A stretch of 48,278 nucleotides of DNA from Bdellovibrionaceae bacterium UBA2339 (GCA_002344785.1 DDUL01000001.1:1-48278); one strand, 5' to 3'; numbered from the stretch's first letter, positions 36,533 to 44,896 are shown. Program-made: numbers and translations. Notes: a model not told the origin generated them from the letters alone.

Positions 36533-36772
36533 ATGATGGTACTTCCCCTTACCTCAACTCAAGAATGGGTAAAAAAATACGGGATTCAGGACAAAGGTCT
36601 TGAGTGCCCAAAGTGCTCTCATTCTTTGAACCTCACAAAACCTATAGCAATAAAGGGTTATCGAGGGCTTGGGGCTGAGCCATGCGAGAACTGTGGCGAA
36701 GACAGCGAAATAGTACGGCTCGTGCCGGTTGATCCAAAAAAAATCGAACTATGGGAAAGCCTGAGGCCCTAA
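36533..36772 (+). CDS. Small zinc-ribbon protein
   Basis: 79 residues with CPKC (about 25-28) and CENC (about 51-54), a four-Cys zinc ribbon, in an otherwise charged small protein. GAGGAAA lies before the start; ATG at 36533 or 36536. The function is unknown. It is probably controlled by the divergent Xre regulator through the two inverted repeats. Confidence 0.65.
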   Translation: MMVLPLTSTQEWVKKYGIQDKGLECPKCSHSLNLTKPIAIKGYRGLGAEPCENCGEDSEIVRLVPVDPKKIELWESLRP

Positions 36773-36792
36773 GTTCCTCAGGCCATTGAACA

Positions 36793-37299
36793 TTAGTATT
36801 TGCGCATCGACATTCTGATTTTCAAACAAGTCTGAATGAAGTTATCCGTGACGAGTCCTTGGGTTTTGGCTTCATTCAAGTTTTGCAAACCAGTTTTACC
36901 TGCGACTTCGGACCAAAGATAAAAACCTTGCCAATGCTTTGTATTGTATTTTCCTGGTGATTGGCTAAGCGACCTTTGGTGAAGTCCGATCAGCTCGTCT
37001 TCCGCCATCTGAATTGCTGTCGCCAAATTTTCTACCTTATTTAAGATGGTAATTTGGGGACGTTGGCCTTGGGCAAAGATGACGGAGTATTTCACTTCCA
37101 TCACTTTTGGACCGCAAACGTGACCCAAATACTCTGATGAGCCGCCTTCATCGGTTTTGATCAAACCCAAAATACTGTAAAAGTTCACAGCCGTCTTGTA
37201 GCGATCAGAACGATGTATGTTTCCCAGCTTAGCTTTCTTTAAGTGCTTTTCTAAACCAACTGAGGCTTGGCTCAGGGTGAGATTTCTTTCAGCAGTCAT
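36793..37299 (-). CDS. Unidentified island protein
   Basis: 168 residues, basic, with no signal peptide or membrane segment. The N-terminal part is helical (LSQASVGLEKHLKKAKLG). The middle has a beta pattern (EVKYSVIFAQGQRPQITIL) and a Trp-rich stretch (HWQGFYLWSE) follows. GAGGAAAA lies about 10 bases before the ATG. Its 3' end is 20 bp from the stop of the convergent zinc-ribbon gene. No family was recognised. Confidence 0.6.
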   Translation of the reverse strand: MTAERNLTLSQASVGLEKHLKKAKLGNIHRSDRYKTAVNFYSILGLIKTDEGGSSEYLGHVCGPKVMEVKYSVIFAQGQRPQITILNKVENLATAIQMAEDELIGLHQRSLSQSPGKYNTKHWQGFYLWSEVAGKTGLQNLNEAKTQGLVTDNFIQTCLKIRMSMRKY

Positions 37300-37396
37300 T
37301 TTTTTATTTTCCTCTAAAAGTTATGAGTAAATTGTCGAGAACCTAAACCGAATGAGAACGCCTGGCCGTTCTCAACGGAGTGGCATTACCTAACCC

Positions 37397-37492
37397 TTAA
37401 AAGGGCCAGGCTTTGTAGCCATAGTCTTTGGCACGCATAATCTTACCCGTGAGGTAATGGCGATACCACGTTCTGAACTTAGGTTTCTTCAA
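37397..37492 (-). CDS. Candidate 31-residue basic peptide
   Basis: A short frame starting at TTG 37492 with AAGG about 10 bases upstream. The product begins MKKPKFRTWYRHYLTGK and ends with DYGYKAWPF. It is rich in Lys, Arg, Trp and Tyr, with a composition unlike random DNA. The frame ends at a TAA just before a GAGAACG/CGTTCTC hairpin (about 37351-37371). No family can be assigned at this length. It is a candidate because the sequence is strongly protein-like, not because of a match. Confidence 0.4.
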   Translation of the reverse strand: MKKPKFRTWYRHYLTGKIMRAKDYGYKAWPF

Positions 37493-37520
37493 CCATAGTT
37501 ACCTTGCCTTTCTACTGGAA

Positions 37521-37665
37521 TTGACAAACCACGATAATCCCCGTAGACTGGCAAGTATCGAGCAAGCCATTGTGTCTACGAAGGGTTAAGGCCCTATTCC
37601 AGTGGTTTAGGGGGCTGCGGCTTCTCAGAGCATCAGGTCTGAGGGGCTGAACAGCCCGAATTTTT
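37521..37665 (+). ncRNA. Candidate small RNA with own promoter and terminator
   Basis: TTGACA (37521-37526) and TAGACT (37544-37549) are 17 bases apart, a good promoter. About 105 bases later are two stacked hairpins, CTCAGA/TCTGAG (37624-37643) and GGGCTG/CAGCCC (37644-37657), followed by GAATTTTT. No reading frame of note lies between. The transcript would start near 37556 and end at 37665, just before the stop of the convergent gene. I cannot tell its target. Confidence 0.4.
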
Positions 37666-37666
37666 C

Positions 37667-38113
37667 TCACTTGTTAATTATACCCCACTTACCTTCATCT
37701 TTTTTCTCGAAGTCAGTTTTATTATTTTTCAAAGCAGTCCACACTCTAATGTCAGGTCGAATATCTCCCAATTTAATGGTTGAATCCTTTTGAAGAGCCT
37801 CAAGGATTTCCCTCGTTGTCATGGGTTCATTTGCAGACTCAAGAAGAGAACGAATTTTCTCGGCGATCGTTGCCAATGGTGTTAGGTCCGTTCGTCTCTT
37901 AGGCCGAGATGCGGTTTCGGTCTCCGACGCCTCTAACTCTTGGGGATTCTCAGCACTCTCTCCCAGCAAGGTCAAAACAGCCTTTCTCTTTTCTTCTAAA
38001 GACGAAAGTTCAGCTTTTGCATCGCTAATCTGAGATTCAATGGTTTTTAAGGCTTTGCGCAGCTTGATTTCAGAGAACAGATCATTTGTTTTATCTTTAG
38101 AACTTTTGTCCAT
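37667..38113 (-). CDS. Coiled-coil plus winged-helix-like protein
   Basis: 148 residues. Residues about 15-55 form a coiled coil (LRKALKTIESQISDAKAELSSLEEKRK) and about 55-80 an acidic to basic linker. Residues 80-148 resemble a HARE-HTH-type winged helix: SLLESANEPMTTREILEAL, then VWTALKNN and KKDEGKWGI. Such domains bind DNA or act as adaptors in defence and chromatin proteins. A near-consensus promoter ends six bases before its ATG, so the mRNA is probably leaderless. Confidence 0.65.
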   Translation of the reverse strand: MDKSSKDKTNDLFSEIKLRKALKTIESQISDAKAELSSLEEKRKAVLTLLGESAENPQELEASETETASRPKRRTDLTPLATIAEKIRSLLESANEPMTTREILEALQKDSTIKLGDIRPDIRVWTALKNNKTDFEKKDEGKWGIINK

Positions 38114-38114
38114 G

Positions 38115-38161
38115 TTGTAATTATAAGTGTTTTTTCGGATTGCGTCAAGGGGTTATTACAA
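38115..38161 (-). promoter_or_regulatory. Promoter of the winged-helix gene, with flanking inverted TTGTAAT sites
   Basis: On the minus strand TTGACG (plus-strand 38143-38148) and TATAAT (38120-38125) are 17 bases apart. The ATG follows the -10 box after six bases, so the transcript should start at or next to the start codon. TTGTAAT (38115-38121) overlaps the -10 and its inverted copy ATTACAA (38155-38161) lies just upstream of the -35. Confidence 0.7.
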
Positions 38162-38743
38162 CTATATTTTGTATTAGTGTAGGTATATGTTATTATGATG
38201 TTTTATTGTGACTATAAATTGCCGCTATCCGCCCGGCAGACTATTTTTTGGTTTTGCATCTGAGCCTGGCTTGTAATAACGCGAAAAAGTCGCCAGCTGT
38301 TTTTGTTGCAATAGCTGTAATTACCAATAGTTCGGACCCAATATTCTCGAACCCACCAGGGGCCTAGCATTTGCCCCGCCATCATCATAATCACAGTCGC
38401 CAAAAATCCAAAATTGCCACTTCATCAGTTTTAACCTAGGTCCCTGAAGAAATCCTCAAATACAGACAGATGGAGGTTCATCATGTTTTTAGTTGGTAAC
38501 GGCGGCTTTTTTAGAACGCCGGATATTTTCTAAATCCCAAGGAATCAGAGAAAGCCGCGCCTTCGAGAAATCATCATCGTTTGACTGGAAGAAAGTGCGA
38601 GGCTGTACTTGCGGCCAGTCAGGATAACGATCATGTGGCGTTGAAAAATGCACGCTCGCTCGCTGCGGAGCCGCCCCGCTTTCTCGCCAGCACAGCCTGT
38701 GCTGCCGCCCGACGCCGAAGGCTCCACTTGGGTCGCCTTCGAC
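38162..38743. other. Gene-poor stretch with regulatory words and a possible gene remnant
   Basis: About 580 bases without a convincing gene. It holds further TGTAAT sites at 38271 and 38316. On the minus strand, 38489 to about 38660 reads as protein-like sequence (TFFQSNDDDFSKARL, then IPWDLENIRRSKKAAVTN) with no start. That is perhaps the 3' end of a gene cut off by repeat R3. A hairpin AGCACAG/CTGTGCT lies near 38690. Confidence 0.35.
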
Positions 38744-38844
38744 CTCGGTACGAAAGCTCCCTTCTCGTCCCTCACTTTGAACACTGCCGAAAAACAAAAA
38801 CCCAATCCGGGTGGGATTGGGTTTTCGTTTTTGAAAAATGGCTC
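38744..38844. repeat. Repeat copy R3 (101 bp)
   Basis: 99 of 101 positions match R2, including the AAAACCCAATCC/GGATTGGGTTTT hairpin. The end AAAAATGGCTC is shared with R2 and the tRNA-Asn flank, but the next bases are GCCG instead of AGGT. The copy is inside the integrated element, which suggests a second, tandem or nested insertion. Confidence 0.95.
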
Positions 38845-38857
38845 GCCGAATACGACA

Positions 38858-39316
38858 GTGGACTCGCCAACCACCCCCAGCGCTGCCTTCGAGATAACCA
38901 CCGACAAACTCACACTATTTCGGCACTTCGACAAGGACTACCTCCAGGAGCAATATGTCGTTCTTGGGAAGTCGATGAATGAAATTGCGCGGGATAGGGG
39001 GTGTTCTCGATCCGCAATCAAGGCGGCCCTGGAAGAACTTGGTTTCACAATCAAGCCTCGTTCGGACCTGAACTGCAGTAAAGGCCAGGTCCCGTTCGGA
39101 TACCGAGTCCTGAATGGGCGCCTAGTGACGCACGAAGGCGAGACTGCGGTCCTTAATCAGATGCTTCAATGGAGAACCTCGGGTGCAAGTTTTGGTGAGA
39201 TCGCTCAACGGCTAAACGCCAGGGGCATAAAAACCAAGAACAGAGTTCGGCAGTGGGATCGCCCAACAGTCTTTAGGATGCTACGTAAACTGGCTCACGC
39301 CGCTACTTCTAGCTAA
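38858..39316 (+). CDS. HTH plus recombinase-domain protein lacking a catalytic domain
   Basis: About 152 residues from a GTG at 38858; the start is not secure and the frame stays open back through R3. An HTH (about 26-65: YVVLGKSMNEIARDRGCSRS, then AIKAALEELGF) is followed by a serine-integrase recombinase-type domain (about 75-150), with VPFGYRVLNGRLVTHEG, IAQRLNARGIKTKN and a Trp-x-x-x-Thr-Val motif. The resolvase catalytic domain that precedes this domain in integrases is absent. The gene lies 13 bp after R3. The decayed relative at 35701-36094 also follows a repeat copy, R2. A role in excision or site recognition is possible, but it could be a remnant. Confidence 0.6.
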   Translation: MDSPTTPSAAFEITTDKLTLFRHFDKDYLQEQYVVLGKSMNEIARDRGCSRSAIKAALEELGFTIKPRSDLNCSKGQVPFGYRVLNGRLVTHEGETAVLNQMLQWRTSGASFGEIAQRLNARGIKTKNRVRQWDRPTVFRMLRKLAHAATSS

Positions 39317-39424
39317 TCCCCCCTTGCTGACGCTGGACCACATACAGTTTGTATACACTTTGTATTGGCCGGCCATGGCGGTCGCATTTATCATTTTAGC
39401 TTAGGCATAAATCAAGGATGATAA

Positions 39425-39625
39425 ATGAAGAAGACTCCCTACAAGAGCCTCGACCAATTGGTCGGCGGTCCTGACGAACGCGTTCCTCTTTCAACAAGAG
39501 TAAAGAAGGAAACAAAGGGCTACTTGGATCGCGAAGCCAAAGCTCGTGGTCTCACAGTTTCCACTCTTTCAGCCGCCATCCTTGATGACTACTGCAAGAC
39601 CTTCCAGAAAGAGAAGCGGGGGTAG
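39425..39625 (+). CDS. Small ribbon-helix-helix-like protein
   Basis: 66 residues: a strand-like RVPLSTRVKKET followed by two helices (KGYLDREAKARGL and VSTLSAAILDDYCKTF), a typical RHH/CopG layout. AAGGA lies eight bases before the ATG. It starts the operon with the restriction-modification gene, three bases after its stop. It is probably a repressor or controller of that gene. The palindromes TGTATACA (39350-39357) and TGGCCGGCCA (39366-39375) upstream are candidate operators. Confidence 0.7.
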   Translation: MKKTPYKSLDQLVGGPDERVPLSTRVKKETKGYLDREAKARGLTVSTLSAAILDDYCKTFQKEKRG

Positions 39626-39628
39626 ATC

Positions 39629-42600
39629 ATGGCATCAAAGAAGATCAACTCAATCCACGACTTACTCGAGCAGTATAACGATCGCATTATAAATCAAAGA
39701 GACAAAGGAACCAGCTTCGAAAGGCTGATGAAAAGCTATCTCGAATTGGATCCATTGTACCAAGATCAATTCAAGGCCGTGTACCTGTGGACTGAGTGGC
39801 CTCACAAAACCACGGGTCAGGATTATGGCATCGACTTGGTCGCAGAAAGCCATGACGGCGAGTTTACTGCGATCCAGTGCAAGTTCTACGCAGCAAGCTA
39901 TCAGGTTCAAAAAAAAGACATTGATTCGTTCTTCAATGAGTCGGGGAAGACCTTTTCGGTCGGTGGCAAGAAAAAGTCTTTCGGCCGTAGAATTATCATT
40001 TCAACTTCAGACAACTGGAGCGAGCCAGCCGAAAAGTCTCTACATGGGCAAACGATTCCGGTCACTCGTATTCATGTGAGGGAGCTTGAGCAAAGCCCAA
40101 TCGATTGGTCGAAGTTCAGTCTCGACAAGCCAGAAAAGCTATCACTGAAAGAAAAGAAGAAACTTAGGCCGCATCAGAAGGAAGCCATCGACAAGGTCAT
40201 AGCAGGGTTCAAAAACCACGACCGCGGCAAACTCATAATGGCTTGCGGAACAGGCAAGACATTTACTGCGCTAAAACTTGCGGAGCGAGTTGCTAAGAAT
40301 GATGGCGTTGTTCTGTTCTTAGTCCCGTCCATCTCCCTTTTGTCGCAAACCCTCCGTGAGTGGACGGCAGAATCAGAAAGTCCGTTTCATGCTTTCGCCG
40401 TCTGCTCTGACAGCAAGGTCGGAAAGCACAGCGAGGACATCTCGAAACATGATCTTTCTATCCCAGCTTCAACAGACACCAGCTCCTTAATCAAGGGTCT
40501 TGAGCGAGTCAAAAAAGATCAAAGAATGACGGTCATTTTCTCGACTTATCAATCGATCGATGTCGTCAGCCAAGCGCAGAAAAAGGGATTACCAGAGTTC
40601 GATGTTATCATTTGCGATGAGGCACATAGAACTACCGGCGTGACTCTTGCCAATAAAGAGGAGTCCCACTTCGTAAAAGTTCACGAGCAAAAATTTATTA
40701 AGGGCAAGAAGCGGCTCTACATGACAGCCACTCCGAGAATCTTCGGAGACGCCGCCAAAACGAAAGCCGACGAAGCTGGCGCCGAGCTTTGCTCCATGGA
40801 TGATGTCGCTCTTTACGGGCCTGAGTTTCATCGACTCGGCTTCGGTAAGGCCGTAAGCGAACATCTCCTCACCGACTACAAGGTTCTGGTCCTTGCAATT
40901 GATGAAAGCATCATCGATCCGAAATTTCAGAAGCGCTTTGCGGATGAAAATCAAGAGATTCAACTCGAAGACATCGCAAAGATCATCGGCTGCTGGAACG
41001 GCCTATCAAAACGATTTGTGGGTGAAGAGGCGGCTGTAGAAGACAAAATACCCATGAAGCGTGCCGTTGCATTTGCGAGGGCCATCAAGGACTCCAAGCA
41101 GATCGCTTCTGTGTTCCAAAACGTGGTCCAAGAGTACATCAAGAAGAATCCCCTTCTCGAAAACATTCTCAACTGTGAACTTGCCCACGTCGATGGCACC
41201 TTCAATGTTCTCGATCGAAACGCGAAACTCGACTGGCTAAAAGAGGATGCCCCCGACAACACTTGTCGAATCCTTACAAATGCTCGTTGCTTATCAGAGG
41301 GTGTTGACGTCCCAGCTCTTGATGCCGTTCTCTTTCTGAATCCCCGAGATTCGATGGTGGATGTAGTTCAGTCAGTCGGTCGAATTATGCGAAAGGCCGA
41401 AGGCAAGAAGTACGGCTACGTGATTCTCCCAATCGGTATTCCTGCTGGGGTCCCACCTGATGAGGCATTGAAGGACAACAAGAAGTACAAAGTCGTTTGG
41501 CAAGTGCTCCAGGCACTTCGCGCACATGACGACCGCTTTGACGCCGAGATTAACAAGATAGAACTCAACAAGAACCGATCTTCAATGATCCAAGTGATTG
41601 GAGTGGGCAGCGGTGAAGGAGAAGATCGCGAGGGCAAACAAAGTAAACAGCCTCATCAGCTCGCATTTAATTTACCTGAAATTGAAGAGTGGAAAGACGC
41701 TATCTACGCCAAGATCGTACTCAAATGCGGCAGCCGTCCTTACTGGGAGAATTGGGCCGCCGATGTAGCCAAGATCGCGGAGAGGCACGCTAAACAGATC
41801 CAGACGATTCTGAAGTCCGATGATCCTAAGCCCAAGAAGGCCTTCGATAAGTTCTTAAATGGGATCAGAAAGAATCTGAACCCTTCAATTTCTGAGACAG
41901 ATGCTATCGAAATGCTATCTCAACAGCTCATCACAAAGCCCGTGTTCGATGCCCTGTTTGAACACTACAAATTCACAGAAATGAACCCGGTTTCTCAATC
42001 TATGCAGTCGGTCCTAAAGGTGTTTGAGGCCGGCACAGTGAAAGAGGACGCGGCAACTCTCAAGTCGTTCTATGACAGCGTAAGAATGAGAGTTCGAGGA
42101 ATCAACAACGCTGAGGCCCGCCAGAGGGTAATCAAAGAGTTATATGATCGGTTCTTCAACGTTGCGTTCAAGAAGATGTCCGAACGCCTTGGTATTGTGT
42201 ATACACCAATTGAGGTCGTGGATTTTATCATCCAAAGCGTCGAAGATCTCATGCAAACTGAATTCCGGAAAAGCCTCTCCGACGAAGGCGTTCACATTCT
42301 TGACCCCTTCACTGGCACAGGAACGTTTATCGTTCGTTTGCTACAGAGCGGGATACTAAAACCAAAAGACCTTCGGAGAAAGTTCGAAAGCGAAATTCAC
42401 GCTAACGAGATTGTGTTGCTAGCCTACTACATCGCGTCGGTAAATATAGAGGAGACATATCACGATATTACGGCGGGCACATATAAGACGTTCGACGGGG
42501 CAGTTCTAACAGATACGTTTCAGCTCACCGAATCCCCCGCCCAAGGCTCGTTTGCGCCAGCCTTGCCGGAAAACCACGAGCGAATTGAACAGCAGAAGCG

Positions 42601-44452
42601 CCAAAAAATATCTGTGATTATAGGTAATCCTCCATACTCGGTGGGCCAAGGCGACGCCAATAGTAACAATCAGAATCTCGACTATCCCGCACTAGATGAG
42701 AAAATCAGAGATTCATATGTCAAAGCGTCGACTGCCGCACTCAAAAACAGCCTGTATGACTCTTACATCCGCAGCGTAAAATGGGCATCAGAACGAGTCG
42801 GTGACGAAGGTGTAATAGGATTCGTAATCAATGGATCGTTCATTGATAGTGACGCGGCTGATGGCATGAGGAAGTGCCTAGCTGAAGAATTCTCAAAGAT
42901 TTATTTCTTTAACCTGAGGGGCAATCAGAGGACCTCTGGCGAAATATCTCGACAAGAGGGCGGCAAGATATTCGGGTCAGGTAGTCGTACTCAGGTTGCA
43001 ATTGTGCTGTTGATTAAGTCGGGCCGACACATTGGGCTGGCCGATGTGTACTATCATGACATCGGCGATTATCTTTCTCGCGAAGAAAAGCTGAAGATCA
43101 TCTCGGAATTTAAGTCTTTCAAAAACATACCCTGGATCAATATCACTCCAAACAACGCGGGAGACTGGATAAATCAAAGGAGTCCTGAGTTCGAGGGATT
43201 CCACATGATGAGTCAGAAGGGTGATAATTCGAGAAGCATCTTCTCCCTTTATTCGTCGGGAGTGAAAACGAATCGAGATGCGTGGGCATACAGCTTCAGT
43301 CAGGCCGGCCTAAATGCAAACATGAGGAAAATGATAGCTACCTACAATTCGGAGCGAGAGCGATACACAGCCCTTTGTAGAGGCAACGACAAACGAAGAT
43401 GGCCGCAGCCAGAAAGGGTGATCACTAGCGATCACCGATCAATTAGCTGGTCAGGAGATCTGGTGGAGGCTCTAGTTCGAGGCGAAGTGGGTGAATACAC
43501 CAATCAAGCAATTCGGGATTGCCAGTACCGCCCGTTCTCCAAGATGAATCTATACTACGATCCACTCTTCAATAACAGACGAGGCCAGATTCCTAAGTTG
43601 TTCCCAACGCCAAGACATCAAAACGTGTTGATCTGCGTTGGTGGTGTTGTTGAGCGAAAAGGCTTTTCAGTACTTGCCACAAGTGAGGTTCCAGATGTTC
43701 ACCTCTTGGATACTGGTCAATGTTTTCCTCTTTACCTTTATGAGAAGCCCAAAAAGGGAGAAAACCTCGATCTCCTCCTATCCGATTTGAAGCCCGATAG
43801 TGATGGCTATGTGAAATATGATGCGATCACCAACTTCGCCTTACAGGAATTCCGAACTACCTATGGCGATCAAATGATCACTAAGGAGGACATTTTTTAT
43901 TATGTCTATGGTCTGCTTCACTCTTCAACTTATCGGAATCGTTATCAGCATGATCTGAAGAAAATGTTACCTCGAATACCTATGGTGCAAAACTTTTGGG
44001 CCTACAGCAGCAAAGGCCGCGAACTCGCAAATTTGCATATCAGCTACGAGTCAGTTGAACCCTTTGAACTCGATGAAGAGATCAAGGAAGGTTCACCGAA
44101 AAAGGTGAAAGAATTGTACCGGGTCAATGAAGCTGGAATGAAGTTTCCCAAGGTCAAAAAGCAAGAAGACAGGACCACAATTATCCTCAATCAGTTCGTT
44201 ACTCTTAAGGGGATTCCGGAGTCTGCTTACGACTACGTCGTCAACGGCAAACCAGCAATCGAATGGATAATGGAGAGATATGCGGTTACGACTGACAAAG
44301 ACAGTGGCATTAGGAATGATCCTAACGAATGGTCCGATGACCCAAGGTACATCGTTGATCTTGTAAAGAGAATTGTTCGCGTGAGCCTTGAGACGAACCG
44401 GCTTGTCAGCGAACTCCCGAAGTTTGAGCTGTTAGAGGATAAGAGGTCGTAA
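39629..44452 (+). CDS. Type ISP-like restriction-modification enzyme (nuclease-helicase-methyltransferase)
   Basis: 1607 residues, close to the 1500-1600 of LlaGI/LlaBIII-type single-chain enzymes. There is an N-terminal Mrr-like nuclease with GQDYGIDLVAE (Asp69) and AIQCKFY (Gln83-x-Lys85). An SF2 helicase follows: MACGTGKT (about 205), DEAH (about 329), MTATPRIF and SVGRIMRKAEGKKYGYV. The N6-adenine methyltransferase has LDPFTGTGTFIVRL (about 890) and NPPY (about 1000). A target-recognition region runs from about 1150 to 1450. In type ISP enzymes one polypeptide methylates its own asymmetric site and translocates and cuts unmodified DNA. It is a phage-defence cargo of the island. No frameshift was seen. 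Confidence 0.93.
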   Translation: MASKKINSIHDLLEQYNDRIINQRDKGTSFERLMKSYLELDPLYQDQFKAVYLWTEWPHKTTGQDYGIDLVAESHDGEFTAIQCKFYAASYQVQKKDIDSFFNESGKTFSVGGKKKSFGRRIIISTSDNWSEPAEKSLHGQTIPVTRIHVRELEQSPIDWSKFSLDKPEKLSLKEKKKLRPHQKEAIDKVIAGFKNHDRGKLIMACGTGKTFTALKLAERVAKNDGVVLFLVPSISLLSQTLREWTAESESPFHAFAVCSDSKVGKHSEDISKHDLSIPASTDTSSLIKGLERVKKDQRMTVIFSTYQSIDVVSQAQKKGLPEFDVIICDEAHRTTGVTLANKEESHFVKVHEQKFIKGKKRLYMTATPRIFGDAAKTKADEAGAELCSMDDVALYGPEFHRLGFGKAVSEHLLTDYKVLVLAIDESIIDPKFQKRFADENQEIQLEDIAKIIGCWNGLSKRFVGEEAAVEDKIPMKRAVAFARAIKDSKQIASVFQNVVQEYIKKNPLLENILNCELAHVDGTFNVLDRNAKLDWLKEDAPDNTCRILTNARCLSEGVDVPALDAVLFLNPRDSMVDVVQSVGRIMRKAEGKKYGYVILPIGIPAGVPPDEALKDNKKYKVVWQVLQALRAHDDRFDAEINKIELNKNRSSMIQVIGVGSGEGEDREGKQSKQPHQLAFNLPEIEEWKDAIYAKIVLKCGSRPYWENWAADVAKIAERHAKQIQTILKSDDPKPKKAFDKFLNGIRKNLNPSISETDAIEMLSQQLITKPVFDALFEHYKFTEMNPVSQSMQSVLKVFEAGTVKEDAATLKSFYDSVRMRVRGINNAEARQRVIKELYDRFFNVAFKKMSERLGIVYTPIEVVDFIIQSVEDLMQTEFRKSLSDEGVHILDPFTGTGTFIVRLLQSGILKPKDLRRKFESEIHANEIVLLAYYIASVNIEETYHDITAGTYKTFDGAVLTDTFQLTESPAQGSFAPALPENHERIEQQKRQKISVIIGNPPYSVGQGDANSNNQNLDYPALDEKIRDSYVKASTAALKNSLYDSYIRSVKWASERVGDEGVIGFVINGSFIDSDAADGMRKCLAEEFSKIYFFNLRGNQRTSGEISRQEGGKIFGSGSRTQVAIVLLIKSGRHIGLADVYYHDIGDYLSREEKLKIISEFKSFKNIPWINITPNNAGDWINQRSPEFEGFHMMSQKGDNSRSIFSLYSSGVKTNRDAWAYSFSQAGLNANMRKMIATYNSERERYTALCRGNDKRRWPQPERVITSDHRSISWSGDLVEALVRGEVGEYTNQAIRDCQYRPFSKMNLYYDPLFNNRRGQIPKLFPTPRHQNVLICVGGVVERKGFSVLATSEVPDVHLLDTGQCFPLYLYEKPKKGENLDLLLSDLKPDSDGYVKYDAITNFALQEFRTTYGDQMITKEDIFYYVYGLLHSSTYRNRYQHDLKKMLPRIPMVQNFWAYSSKGRELANLHISYESVEPFELDEEIKEGSPKKVKELYRVNEAGMKFPKVKKQEDRTTIILNQFVTLKGIPESAYDYVVNGKPAIEWIMERYAVTTDKDSGIRNDPNEWSDDPRYIVDLVKRIVRVSLETNRLVSELPKFELLEDKRS

Positions 44453-44734
44453 CTAGAGACTGGGATCTAGGTCTCTTTGCATGAGGCTATCAATGAGTTG
44501 GCTGAACTCCTCCTTGATAGCCTCTTGTCTGTTCAGCGGCTGATATTTCAAATTAACGTAGTTAGCTACTGTCTGGGCCTGTTGCGACTCTTCTTCAATG
44601 AATGAGATGTTTCGTCCGAGCGCTAACGCCCATCCGTTCAATCCGGATACTGTATAAATCTTGAAGCCTGCTCCGCCCGCCACCAGAACGGCATCCTTCT
44701 TTTCGCCGACAATCTTTAATTCTTTTGATCTCAT
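44453..44734 (-). CDS. Unidentified small island protein
   Basis: 93 residues, starting at an ATG at 44734. The first half is a beta pattern (KELKIVGEKKDAVLVAGGAGFKIYTVSG) and the second half a helical, acidic one (IEEESQQAQTVANYVNLKY, then LNRQEAIKEEFSQLID). Its stop abuts the stop of the restriction-modification gene, so the genes are convergent with no gap. No family was recognised. Confidence 0.55.
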   Translation of the reverse strand: MRSKELKIVGEKKDAVLVAGGAGFKIYTVSGLNGWALALGRNISFIEEESQQAQTVANYVNLKYQPLNRQEAIKEEFSQLIDSLMQRDLDPSL

Positions 44735-44896
44735 CTAGTCCTCGAGTGGCGCCTACGCACTTTTAATGCCTATCCAAGAATTGAGCTTTCAATGTCTCAT
44801 CGCTCGCGGGGTCCGGTATCCGGACAATTCGCTTGCCCTCTGTTTTGTGCTACAAAAATCTTGTGCTACAACTCTGTGGATGTCAAAGTTAATGTA

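Noticed and set aside
38212..38403. A 63-codon minus-strand frame with many Met and Trp
   Set aside because: No ribosome site, odd composition and overlap with TGTAAT regulatory words; not convincing as a gene.
38641..38652. TTGAAAAATG at 38641 resembling the end of repeat R3
   Set aside because: Only ten bases match and the next bases differ; likely chance in A-rich sequence.
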